Shown here: positions 10,660-22,500 of the stretch, piece by piece
Numbering within the stretch: position 1 is the stretch's first letter
Layout of the letters: every line of letters begins with the position of its first letter
Assembly: GCF_000003815.2 (NCBI RefSeq)
Contig: NC_049995.1
Span: 5,530,933-5,594,932 of the forward strand
Length of the DNA: 64,000 bases
Source: Branchiostoma floridae
Taxonomy: Eukaryota > Chordata > Leptocardii > Amphioxiformes > Branchiostomatidae
Reading direction: 5' to 3'
Position numbers and translations under genes: made by a program
Notes under the pieces: generated by a model
Database searches by the model: none
Seen by the model: the letters and a program-made list of their open reading frames with translations, nothing else
Told to the model about the DNA's origin: nothing

Positions 10660-11815
10660 GTTCATCACTGCATGGGTATCGCTTGTGAATATGGTATCGT
10701 GTAGTGATTCAAGCCCTGGTGTCTTGCTAACAATACGATTGGTTGAAAGACGGTTGCAAGGCATGTACAAAGCAGGAAACAAATCTTCAATAGCGAGTGG
10801 ATCTCAGGTTACCTTCTGCACATTAGTACAACCTTTGACCCGTAGGAGGGGTCGTGTAAAGCAGGTTCAACCGCAATGGTGTAGATTGTAGACAGGTACC
10901 TGACATTATATAACGTTTCGGGGTGTTTGGTATCTAAGTCCTATATTAGCTTATCAGAAACTCAGCCAAACCAGTCGATTACTATTTGTGAGCCGTGTTT
11001 ATTCAACCTATGCTAAACTCAAGTAACATATAATACAATGTACTTCACTAGGACTCTAACAGCAAGTTACAGTTACAAGATACAGTTCTAGGATAATGAT
11101 ACAGAGAGCTAAGTATATTTACAGAGTGAGTTGGTCTAACTAACTAGGACACAATCCAACAGAGGGACTAAGCCCTACTAAAGTAACCTCACCTGAGTCC
11201 TTGGGGCACCAACTGACTAAATCTCTTCATACAATCTCTAAGGTTAACTAGCATGACAATAGGTTGTATAACTCCGCCCATCACAGGTAAGCTGGTTGGA
11301 TGACATGCTAGACCCTTTATGTTGATGTATCCATACCTATAGATATCCATATATATGTGTTTAGTTGTACTGTAAGTAGTTGTTATACATGTAGACCTTA
11401 AGAAAGTCGCTGTACTTTTGTCGTTGTCAATAAAGATTATTATAAGATCCCCTACATGCCACGGGAGGCTGAATTGATGAGGACAACAAATTTCGTTGAG
11501 TTCCGCGACCTTATACCTTCGCAAAATGGTTTGCATCTTTTTGTGTGAGGTATTTATAAATTTTTTCATTTGATTATGCATCATGCAAATAAGGTCTTGA
11601 TTTGCATAATTTGTCTCGGTTGATCATTCTCTCTATCCAAGAGGCACGAGTCCAAAGTATGAAAGTCTTATCGTAGCAGGTCATTTTAGTGTTTAAACTT
11701 TTCCTCATTAATTGTGTAAATATTAAACTAATTTGCATGATTTATGTCTAATAATGTTCACCTTCACTAAGCTAAATGATGCTAAGTTTAAGTAAGTAAG
11801 TAATAAGCTTAAGGT
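10660..11815. other. Intergenic, no gene seen
   Basis: Upstream of the receptor start. Short frames only, none with domains. The receptor promoter should be at the left end, but no TATA or CCAAT element is obvious. Confidence 0.5.
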
Positions 11816-12273
11816 GGGTTCATTAACGCGATTGCAGTCTGGCTCTTATCAAACACGGCGCTCCCATTTCATGGTACGTTTCCAGCTAAAGCTATGTACT
11901 CGTTCCGCCTGAGTGAAAGTACTGGGATTCGCGCATGTATGGCGTCTTTCTCAACAACAATGCATAACGTTAAATGGAGGTCCCGTGTTTGGGGAGAGCC
12001 ACACCCCGGGCACGTAAAAGAACCCGCCACATGTGCGATGGTGCGATGTGGCGGATCAAACCATTCCGGGCAAAATGGGGTAGGGAATTTCCCGAGCAGC
12101 CTCGTAACACCTGCTTCGCCTATTGAGTCAGTGAAGTCAAGCTTGCTTAAGCTTGATGTTTCTGACTTAGGGAGAAGAGATGCTGCTACAGTTATCGCTA
12201 TGGGCCGCTCTTCATCACCATGATGGTAACATCAGGCCCTACGAACCTGATTTAGAAAAAAAAAAAAAAAAAA
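11816..12273 (+). mobile_element. Poly(A)-tailed retroposon
   Basis: A repeat-like body (GAGCCACACCCCGGGCACGT region) ends in an 18-A tail at about 12256-12273, typical of a LINE-mobilised SINE. The left boundary is uncertain. Confidence 0.5.
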
Positions 12274-12461
12274 CGGTTTTGAAGCCTGAACCTCCGAGTC
12301 GGATCACTGCAAAGGGGACCGCATGAACAATGACGAATGGAATCTAAAACGTGCATCTTAACCGTTTTATTGTTGTATTTGCAGATGGTATGCTTTGAAA
12401 TATGTACAGTACTCGAACCTTTTTACTTATATTGCATTCTAATGTCTTCACTATTACTTAA

Positions 12462-13408
12462 CCCTATTCAGACCGGGCTTTTTTGGTCATCCCTGGACCG
12501 GGGGGGGGGCTTTTGAGGCCCTCCACTTTGAAGTCCTATAACTCTAAAACGACGTGCCGTAGGGCCACTAAATTTTTAGGACATGATATCGACATAATAT
12601 CTGACAAGTATTTGACGTTTGACGTTACGTTGACGTAAGATGACGCAATGATGACGTCATCAATTTGATTATATTGGCCGGACCCATGAAAAAAGGGTAT
12701 TCTCAGAAAACTTCAAGTTATTCTACAAAAATGTAACAACAAGTGCAGATAACAGAATAATAATGTTTATTACGACTTGCGTTGCCAATAGCAACATCAA
12801 TGACGTCAAAATGACGTCATAAAATGACGTCATACACATCTAAGATACCAGTTGGACTCCGCCATATTATATCCATCACCTTGAATTTTTAAAAATACTT
12901 TTTTTGCAACAAATAATCACAAAGGGCAATGGAAATAGACTAAATACATTCATTTAGATGGTTTTTGATGAAAAAATACCAGGTAGTTATAAATTTTAAG
13001 GGATAATTAACTCGTTATTCTTGATCTGGCCATACGGTCCGCCATCTTGGATTTTGGGCTGATGACGTCATCAAATTAGCATAATTTATGCATATATAAT
13101 TATGAAAGATATCCTAGATAATATAAGATTTTATTTATGCAACAAAATAGCAGTAATATAGCAAATAAATGTGAAAAATACATTGTTAGAACCAAAAATA
13201 GTGATTTTTGGCAAAACAGCCTGTCAACAAACGGTTGCCATGGCAACACGAAAATATGGAAAATTTTTCAAACTTCGTAAAATTGTTGCCAACAATATTT
13301 TAGGAAAACTCACCAAATTTGGTGGCCCTATCGTAAGCTGTTCTGGCGTTATAGGACGTTAAAGTAGGCGCGGGCCTCAAAAGCCCCCCCCCCCCGGTCT
13401 GAATAGGG
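12462..13408. mobile_element. piggyBac-type MITE, TTAA duplicated
   Basis: Inverted ends CCCTATTCAGACCGG...CCGGTCTGAATAGGG are flanked by TTAA on both sides (12458-12461, 13409-13412), the piggyBac target signature. G/C homopolymer runs follow each end. No transposase frame. Contains five exact TGACGTCA octamers. Confidence 0.9.
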
Positions 13409-13929
13409 TTAAACAGTGCGAAAGACTCAGACTTAAATACAACTTAAAACAATAACGTTTTCTTCATCGTATGCAACAATATTGTGAATGATGGCGTTTC
13501 TCAAAGCAAGACATTAATAATCAAGTTTATTGCAAATTCTTGCCCGTGGGCTAATTGCAGGTAACATAGATTCAAACAGTGTAAAATACAATAACACAAG
13601 TGTCTACTCTACTCTAAAACTAGTAAAAGCTAACTCTAGATCCTGGGTTATTGGGTTCGACTCCTTTTTCGAAGACAGTGGAAGACGAAGGATCCCACTA
13701 ATGCCTTTTTGTGACTGTTGTCCTTCGGCCTCCTCTTTAGGCACGTCTAATAACGGATTTATCGTTTGACAAAAAAACCAATTGATTTAAAAGCACCATT
13801 AAAAGAGTACAAAATATAAAATATTTTAGAGTGGCATGATTCCACCAACCATTCAAATCTTACTAAATTTCGATACTGTTTTCTTCAATATACGATGCTG
13901 CATAAATATTATTATACCTACCTACCTAC

Positions 13930-14101
13930 CTAGTCCCTTGACCTCCAGGTCGTTGGGGGGACAAGGTAGACATGAAGATAGAGAGTTGCCTCCAGGTTCT
14001 TCTATCCCTAGCCAGGGTTATCCTCTCCTGTAGGCTGAGGCCCGTCCAGTCAGCGATGTTATCCTGCCAAGCTTTTCGCTGCCGTCCTCGGCGACGGAAC
14101 T
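13930..14101 (-). pseudogene. LINE reverse transcriptase C-terminal fragment
   Basis: The minus strand reads RKAWQDNIADWTGLSLQER and LARDRRTWRQLSIFMS before a stop, the W-x-D...W-T-G-L...DR-x-x-W motif at the end of many non-LTR retrotransposon polyproteins. It is followed by a GTAG-repeat tail at 13917-13930. The rest of the element is missing (5' truncation). Confidence 0.75.
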
Positions 14102-14117
14102 AGAGAACACCATACTA

Positions 14118-14266
14118 TTATAACACGCCTTCAAACGACTGGAAGATGCTTGCAGCATCAACAGCTGTATCCAGTGGAACGAGTGGACTAGCACTGATCA
14201 TCTGTTTGGCCTTCTCCAGTGAAGTGATTGCAGCCTCTGGGAGACGCTTCTGGCAGTACATGTATC
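14118..14266 (-). CDS. Unknown gene, last exon
   Basis: 49 codons including stop, phase 1 at the acceptor. Contains RLPEAAITSLEKAKQMI, amphipathic and TPR-like. Fits exon 1 in frame but is supported only by phase and absence of stops. Confidence 0.5.
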
Positions 14267-15284
14267 CTACGGTACAGGGTTGTAGCCAGCCTGAAATCAT
14301 TTTCAGTCCCCTCGATTTTGAATCCGAAAGAACGAGACGTCGAGCCGAAGGCATAACGTTCCTAAGGGGATCCGGGAGCATACTCCCCTGAAAGTGAGGT
14401 GTAGATTTTGCTGGTAGACTAAGCTGTTCATCTGCTTTGGTGAAAAATTACACAAGAAGACAGTTTTTTTTTTAAATATCTTTACTGACTTAACATATAG
14501 CTTATCATACAGTATCATACAGACGCGCCATACCAGTGCTGAACTCTTCGGGGAGCTTGAGGATGGTGGGAAGATTGAGAAGAGCCTCAACGTGTGGCAG
14601 AAACAGACCGTTGATGTAGCCATCTTGGATCTTTCGGGTATCTTTGTCGAAAAACTCCAGGAAGGCTGGAAATAGTGGAATGAGGCTCTGTGTCATTGTT
14701 TCTAGTTCCTTCTCTTTCAGCTCGGACAAGATGGCTGCCTGTGTCTGCTGATGAACGCTGATCATCCGTCCATCGATCCATTCTTCTTTCGTTCTTTCAA
14801 CACGAGCAAGGAACAATTCTTTCACCTCTTCAATGAATTTGACCTCGTCTGGATTCTCATCAGAAGCAGTCTCTATATCTAGACCCTTGCTGAGGATGAA
14901 GACAGGAATCCGGTTCTGGGACAGAATTGCAGCAAATTTCAGCAAGCCTTGAGATGCTTTTACCATTCTCTTCTCCATTGATAGCTGGATAGCGCCATAT
15001 ACTAGAGCCTTCTCGTGCTCCTTCAGTTGGCCACGAATACCTTTTGATCTCCCTTCTAAATCACGACGGTAGCGCCCCACAGAAGTATTGGAATTTAACA
15101 TAAAGCTTCTCGCCAGTGACAGTCCATGGGGGAGGTAGCCAAAATAGTTACATGTATATGATAATGACAGCAATAGTTGCGGCTCACTTCTTTGAACAGC
15201 ATTCTGGACAAATGAATTCAGAAAGTAAGGTCCATAGTCCTTCCTCACAACGTAGGCAATTGCAAAACAAAGCATAAAAATCAT
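14118..15284 (-). CDS. Unrecognised two-exon gene
   Basis: Two open segments join in phase 1 (donor GTATGG at 14533, acceptor ...CGTAG at 14267) to give about 299 residues. I do not recognise the family. The first exon is mixed helical and charged, with a Glu/Lys-rich middle (DEVKFIEEVKELFLARVE). The last exon (YMYCQKRLPEAAITSLEKAK) resembles a TPR helix pair and ends FEGVL-stop. The single intron contains a truncated hAT-type MITE whose end lies 8 bases from the acceptor. Upstream is the CCAAT-rich 32-bp array. Alternatives: the 3' end of a larger gene, or a decayed copy; no frameshift is seen. Confidence 0.55.
14275..14440. mobile_element. Truncated hAT-type MITE
   Basis: Starts CAGGGTTGTAGCCAGCC, the terminal motif of the family at 18593, 33158 and 48127, and shares its interior block (ttttgctggtagact). 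The far end is lost, so no duplication can be checked. Confidence 0.65.
14534..15284 (-). CDS. Unknown gene, exon 1
   Basis: Open for 250 codons from the first in-frame ATG. If translation ignores the donor, the frame stops 29 bases later (14505). Motifs visible: YVVRKDYGPYFLNSF and LKEHEKALVYGAIQLSMEKR. The true start could be further upstream if CTATAG before the ATG is an acceptor. Confidence 0.55.
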
Positions 15285-15410
15285 AAACTATAGTAAGGTT
15301 CTTCAAAAACCCAACCAGAATTTTACTCACTTCCAAGGTGTCTATCAGGCACCATCATCAGGGTTAGAAACATAAAAATCAAAATATTCAATGGACATGC
15401 AGCCACTTTC

Positions 15411-15866
15411 TCATTGGTTGAACTGCTAAAATTTTGCTTTATGCTATCATTGGTGGAACTGCTAATTGCTCTAATGGATGCTATCATTGGTTGAACTGCT
15501 AATTGCTCTATGCTATCATTGGTTGAACTGCTAATTGCTCTATGCTATCATTGGTTGAACTGCTAATTGTGATGTGCTATCATTGGTTGAACTGCTAATT
15601 GCTCTATGCCATCATTGGTTGAACTGCTAATTGCTCTAATGGATGCTATCATTGGTTGAACTGCTAATTGCTCTATGCTACCATTGGTTGAACTGCTAAT
15701 TGCTCTATGCTATCATTGGTTGAACTGCTAATTGTGATGTGCTATCATTGGTTGAACTGCTAATTGCTCTATGCTGTCATTGGTTGAACTGCTAATTATG
15801 ATGTGCTATCATTGGTTGAACTGCTAATTGCTCTATGCTATCATTCGTTGAACTGCCAATTATGAT
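15411..15866. repeat. 32-bp tandem array, about 14 copies, each with a CCAAT box
   Basis: Unit about 32 bases (37 in two or three copies). On the minus strand each copy reads AACCAATGA, matching the NF-Y consensus RRCCAATSR; one of the last copies has a mutated box (ATTCG). Copies alternate in subtype (GCTCTATG and GTGATGTG). It sits about 130-580 bases upstream of the ATG of the minus-strand gene at 15284. Confidence 0.93.
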
Positions 15867-16468
15867 GGATGGTCAAGCAGGATTGGTCAAATAAAAACTG
15901 GTACATGTTGTGCTGTATCATTTACAGTCACCATAGCACTTGATTTTGAGGACTTGAGGACATGACTTGTAATAAGAACTGTAACACACTTATCACACTA
16001 AGGTAAAGTACTGGCCATAAAATCAACTGCAACAAACATTGTTTCAAGGTGGAAAAAAGGTGTTTAATTCGTGGAAATGTACCATCTTAGGACAGTCATT
16101 CAGTAACATCTTCAATCAGGTATCCATACATTTGTGGAATCAAGATCCTTAAACTTGCATGTTATTCCAATATTCCATCTCCGAGAGATCCAACATTTCC
16201 TTAATTTCATCATAGCCTTTTTCAAAGTACATTGAAGTACATTTTCTTGACTACATGTAGCTCGAAAACAACAGAATACAATGTCAATTGTAAAATACTA
16301 GTTATGATTTATCAGAGTAATATTTACTCCACTTTTGATATAGTAGAGAATCAAATTATTATCCTATGAACCTATAAAAATTTATATGCAAATGTACCAA
16401 TGCAAAAGAAGCCTTGTATCTAGTTAAGCTGTATATGTGAGGGTGTGTTTGGGGGTTGCGGAGATCCT
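15867..16468 (-). other. CAP 3' untranslated region and spacer
   Basis: Follows the CAP stop codon. The only polyadenylation-like hexamer noticed is ATTAAA on the minus strand at about 16063-16068; no AATAAA was found. No open frame. Confidence 0.4.
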
Positions 16469-16558
16469 TTAACCTACGACCTCGGTTGGAACAGTGTTCA
16501 TCTTCTTTGTTTTTGGGTCCCAAACTGTCTTGAACTGCTCAGCAATGGCGAATTCAGT
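16469..16558 (-). CDS. CAP: CAP last coding exon
   Basis: Encodes [20 protein letters not shown] and the final EVVG before TAA, matching the C terminus of CARP (EQFKTxW). Acceptor ...TTCCAG, phase 0. Confidence 0.95.
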   Translation of the reverse strand, partial: TEFAIAEQFKTVWDPKTKKMNTVPTEVVG

Positions 16559-19500
16559 CTGGAATAGAAAAACAAAAAGAAAATTCAGATACTGTATATT
16601 GAAAAGAGATCCATGCAATGGCAACATTCAACTTTGCTTAGTAATTATACCTAATTGCAATTGAGGATTGCATTATTCTTTGAGAGGTTTTGAGAGGCTT
16701 TATTCGTCCATTAGCTGTGATACAAAATTCTAAAAAATTGTGAAAAAAAATTGTATTCCTAATCTTTTTGCTGTTTCAAATAAACTATTATCAAATATCT
16801 TGACATTCAAGTTAATTTGGGTATTTTGTAAATGTACAAAATTAATGTAAACCTAGAAATTCCCGGACTAAAAGATTGTACAAGTCTTCTATCTTTCTAA
16901 TTTGCTCATATATTGAGATTAGCCCCAAATCATAGTGTATGTGTGCATGCATAATAGGACAGTCCATTGGAAATTGAAGATAAACTGAGAAAGCCCGTGT
17001 GACATACATGTAGCAAGAACATAGCGTGTCTGACAAGCATTTTCGGCCAGAATAGGGCCTGACTCCTGCCTCATCACAGCACGTTTTTTTTAGAATAGGT
17101 AAAGAGTGCAGGTTACCAAGCCCCATTCAATGTGATTTGCAAAAAGAATGTAACTTTTGAATGAAAAACAGATTTGGCCGCAGACTAACACCAGCTCAAA
17201 CGATTCAATAAACGAGTAAGATTCAAACTCACAAACTCCCCGCTTTCGTCAGGAACCAGGATGTTGAGTTCCGAGTACTTTGCGCCGACGACTTCCGTGT
17301 CCAGCGAGTTCTTGCTCAGGTAGATCTGACACCCGTCTGTCTTGTCCACGTTAAAGATCGGCGTCTTCCCAATCACCTGTGTGGATCAGAGTCAACATTA
17401 AGCAAACAGCTCAAACAAGAGTTTGGAGACCTCATATCTCCATGAACTATTCTCATTATGCAAATGACTTTCACATCTGCATAATTTATGCTTGGTTATG
17501 TCCTAGTCACCTTTAACTAACTTACACAAGTCACAATGTTGACAATCCAATCATCTATTACTGTCTTTTTGACATTTTCACATTAATTATGCAAAGTAGA
17601 GAGATATTTGCATAATTCGTATCTGCACAGACAGACAGACAGACACACACACACACAGACACAAAACAAATTCTCCATTCTCATGGAGATAACAGAGTTT
17701 GAAGATCTCGAGCCTCCTGTGAAAAATTTCTCATACTGGTTTAATTGTAGTTCATCAATTACATTGTATGCAAATAATTGTTACGTTACATGTGTCCATA
17801 CCAAGTTTTAGGTAATTCGGTTTAAAGACCAAGGCAAAGAAGCGGTCGAAAAACATACAATAATTTTGGTCTGAAAGTGGCAAAATAAATAACAAGCCAT
17901 TAAAATGGCTTCTGAACAGAAATAGAGATGCCAGCATTGTATAGTCGTTAAGAATACGTTCAAGTACATCTTGTACATGCATCATCGGCGAATTTTGGAG
18001 CTTAAATCAGACTAACTTGCACAATTTTTCAGCTCTGCAGTTAGATCAAACCTTAGCACCGGTAATTAATTGACTGTGACCTTTGACCTACCTGTGCCTG
18101 TATACGCTGGCAGTTGATGAAGTCCACAGCAGCGATGACATCATCGAACACAAGAGCCACCTTCTTACAGCTGTCTGTGGATCAAACACAATCAAATGGG
18201 TCAGTATCTGTATCTGCATCTATTAGACAGTATATACAATGTAGAACTATCCTTCTACATAATACATGTATACACTAGTCAGGTACATACGTAAGACACC
18301 AGCTTCTGTAAAATAGCTGTATGGCCAGTTTAAAGTTAACCACCATTCAGCATAACACACTGGCCATGGGTTTGCAGCTATGCAATGTGGCAGCAGCTGG
18401 TTATATTACACTGAATGACTTGTCACACCTAACCTCTGCACATCTAACTGCAAGCCTTAGGGTTCTTTAAAGCCACGTAGTGAGGCTACCCCTATACTGT
18501 ACTTGGTGGCAACGAGTTCCACCCTAAGATAAAATCTAGGAAAAAACATCCAATTTGGTGGCAACTTAACAGCACTTAGTTTTACTCTGAGCCAATGTTC
18601 TAGCCAGTCAGTCTGAAATTTTTTCCGTCCCCTGGATTTTGAATGGAAATCCTGTCAAAGGTGCAACAATCTTACGGTGAGTCCCTTTAGTATGCTTCCC
18701 AGGAAAATTTTGAAATTTAGACCCTGTGAAATGCTATTTCCTTTATTCTAAGGGGTAAATTTTGCTGTTAGACTCAGCTTGATGAAATTAGAATCTTTAC
18801 ATGCCGATTTTTGTCTGCAAAGGGGACGGAATGGGCAAAATTTTTGTCCGTCCCAAGCAGCAAATCTTCTAACTGCCTCATGCGTCGCACAACGTGGGAG
18901 CTGCTAAGTCTAAGTAAGTAAGTCAAGCAGCAAAATTCCGTCAAAGGACGGAAGGACAGACACTGGCTAGAACCCTGCTCTGAGCTGAAGATGATTAGAT
19001 AATGCATACTGTCTTGACTACATACCTAATGTGATGGAGTTGACCTTGCCCTTGATCTGCAGCGTGATGTTCTCACACTTGTACACATACACAGTCTGCC
19101 TCATGTTGGCTTCTGTGATGGCCAGGTCCTTCCTGTCCTTCTGATACTCCTGTACAGATTGACCAGTAATGTGCATAAGTGTGCATAAGTGATGAGTTAA
19201 CTAAAGGTTTGACCTACCTGTCTAAATTCAAGGGCATTTTGACCTTCCATTGTTTTCTCATCAATGCATTAAGAAATAATAACGAATATTGATAGATGGC
19301 ACGGAAGAATTCTAAATATCATGATTTTTTTTACTATATTGGATGACGTCATCAATCTTTATTGTCCATAGCTAATGCCAATTTAGCCAGGTAGGAAACC
19401 TTAAACTACATTTGTAAACATAACATCAGGCACTGGTACAATGGTCCACGAACTGGTGCAGGCCTTCACCTGTACCTGTACAATTTGTAAACCTGTGACT

Positions 19501-22500
19501 TGATTCATTGATTGATTGTTTGGTTGATTGATTTATGGATGATATACATGTGTAAACATGAACATTTATTAAAGACTGTCACATCAAATATCTTCTGCAA
19601 AGAGTTAACTATTTTGAGAGGATTTCAAATAAAAAAAATGGTGATAATTACAAGAATCATTCAATGTCAAATATCAAAAATCATTTTTTTCTGTGCTGAA
19701 TTGTCATCTTTGTGAAAGGAATTACACTTTAACCAGGAAGTTATGTGTAAATTCTACTTGGTAGTTAGTGTTAAGTAAAACCATCTATTCAGCTGTACAT
19801 ACCACATTCCACTTCTTGCCATTCAGTTCAAGCACAGGAGGGTTCTCCTTTGCAGGCTGAGGTTCAGGGTAACAAACACTGGATGCAGTTAGACATGTCA
19901 ACATGCACAAACACACACATCTATATATGGTCAGGATGGGGGAGGGGGGCAGTGGGGTAGGTCAATGGAATAAACTGAGTTTGCAAAGTCAGATGGAAAG
20001 AAAGCATTGGAAGAAGGGAACAGGTGAGTTAAATTAAAGAAAGATTTGGGAGATAGAAGAAAAAAAATAACAGAGATTAGAAGGAAAGGAAGGAAAGAGG
20101 ACTATAGGGAGAAATGGATTCAAGGTTTGTTACTAACAGCAAAAATTACCGTGACAAATGTTACTAATTGAAACTAGCATGCGGTGAGTTTTTAAGCCAC
20201 CTCACGGTATACGTGATTTTGGGCAAGGTCAAAGGTCAATGCTCTGGAGAAGAAAAAAATACCAGCATGTCGGGATAAATGACTGTTTACAAGTCAGGAG
20301 CTTTAAACTAGTCTTTGACTTTAAACTTAAGTGGTGAGGCATTAAAACACCATGTTACACATGAGCTAAACCGGATAGTGAGTGTGTGTGAGAACTCAGA
20401 ACTGTGAAGTGGCTTATTCATTCAAACATGCTGCATTCTACTGTATGTGTATTAATTTTTTTTTATGAGACGGGAGAAGCGGTTGCATGGATGCATGGAT
20501 GTATCACTTTAACCAAATAGCCCTTCTATACGTGCTATTGCGCAATCGAGCCGGCGTGGCCGAGCGGTCTACAGCATGGTACCTATCTTCCGTAGATCGT
20601 AGGTTCGAACCCCACTTGCTAAATTTTTTTTCTTTGTTAGACAAATCTCATGTAGTGTTTTTTTAATATAAGAAAGACCAATTCAGTAATTCGATGTTTA
20701 AAAACTCTTTTTTCGTGTGATTTTGTTTAACATCCAGGCTTTTTCCAAAATACGCACCGGCCAGCTTTTTTCAGAAGCTTTCTTGTTATAACAGTTCCAG
20801 TACTATTGTTTAGGCCCCCTTTACATTAGACTGCAACTGCTGATGAGTGACCATACAGTGACCAAACTTGAATTTACATGTATGTCATGCTCGCTGTAAG
20901 TTGTAAAAGTAATGTCAACACATTTATGCAAAACATAAAAAAGGTTGATACTTTTTGGTTCAAAATCTGGTGGTAGTCAAATCTTGTCCAGTTACTGATT
21001 AAAGGTCTTTTCTGAAACGTCTGACAGTTTCTTGCGAAATGAGTAAATGTTACTTGCCACTGGATATCTAATGTTCATCGACATTACAAGAATTCATTCT
21101 TTATCAATGAAATTTGCTCAGCAATCCATCGAATTTCTAGTCCCTTAAGGTGGTATCTCACTGCACTTGGGGCACCAGTGCAGCACTGCGTGGTTTGTTC
21201 ACTGCGGCACTGTTGTGTTATTTTCAACGATTTTCTATAATTTAGATATTGCGTAATACGTAAAAGTATGACTCAGAAGACAACAAAATACACAAAACCT
21301 AAGAAAACTTGTTCTTCATCTCTGAAATTTGTTATAATCTTTCGAACCCCACAGTGCCACATCGGTGCCCCAAGTGCAGTGAGATACCACCTTTAGCAAT
21401 CACAGCCTCTATATAAATGGAAAGGGGTGTTAGTAACATGCAACAAAGCATTCCTATAATGTGTGAGTTGTTCCGTACCACGCTCCATTTCTTGCCCCCC
21501 TCCAGTTGAAGTTTGGGTGCCGGAGTGGTTGTTGTTGTGGGTTTGGAGTAGGGTTTGGGCCCAGAGCCGGGTTTGTAGGTGACGGGGCCCGTCTGTCGTA
21601 GGTTGGGGTTCTTATGGGTCTGCATGTCTGCCGTCACCTTCTTCAGACCTAAAGTTCAACCAAACAATGTTAAGTATTTGCAGGGAAGAAAAAGAAGGTT
21701 GTGTACTTAATTTTATATCATACCTGTGGCGCGAAAACGTTCGATACGGATGTTCCGAACTGGATGATAACTTTCCGTACGGCCCGGGCTTATCACACGG
21801 GCTCCATTCGAATAAATCGAACTGTTTCGAGCGGGCCGAGTACGGCGCCATTGAAAGTTCGAATACCTGATTCGGACGTTGGAACATTACTGTTGCAACG
21901 CTTTTTTTTCGAGGGCAACAAATTTGTTCAACTTCTGGCGCATTTCACATCAAAACAGTGGTTTTCTCAGGTGGGTATGACATAAATAAAATACAACACG
22001 GTGTATTCCGCATCACCCTCGGTCCCAGCCCTCCCGCAGGTCGGATCACCCTCCGGTCTTCGGCTGTCGTGCGATCCGACCCACGGTCGGGCTGGTACCT
22101 CGGGTGATACGGAATACACCGTGTTGTATTCTATATGTACATTGTATTAGATAACCATGTTGTGTTCGCTTTTCATTTAGGAGGTCGCAGGTTCAAATAC
22201 CAGTCAGAGTCACTACCAAAGGATTTAAAAATGCCTCCGAACACTTTCTGCTTAGTAATACATGTATGTTAAACTAGATGTTTAAAGAAAATCTAGCATA
22301 AGAATTTTTCACAATTTTGCCTGCCATTTGGGTAAAACAATGTTCACCTTCTTTCATACAAATGTACGTGTGAATTTGTTTGTCAAGATGATAGTATAGA
22401 CATGATTTCTGTTTATCATAAGAAACAAGCTTAAGTCCAGTTATTTATATGTCACTTAAAAATCAAATCTCAGGTGGTCCATAACACGACAAAGCGAAAA

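Noticed and set aside
11189-11584. 131-residue minus-strand frame
   Set aside because: No domain, AT-rich composition and unusual residue mix; looks like chance.
14470-14485. A-tract after the unknown gene as a retrocopy poly(A) tail
   Set aside because: The proposed intron argues against a processed copy, and the AGTAAA is too close to the tract.
15411-15866. CRISPR-like regular spacing
   Set aside because: Units are contiguous with no unique spacers, and the genome is animal.
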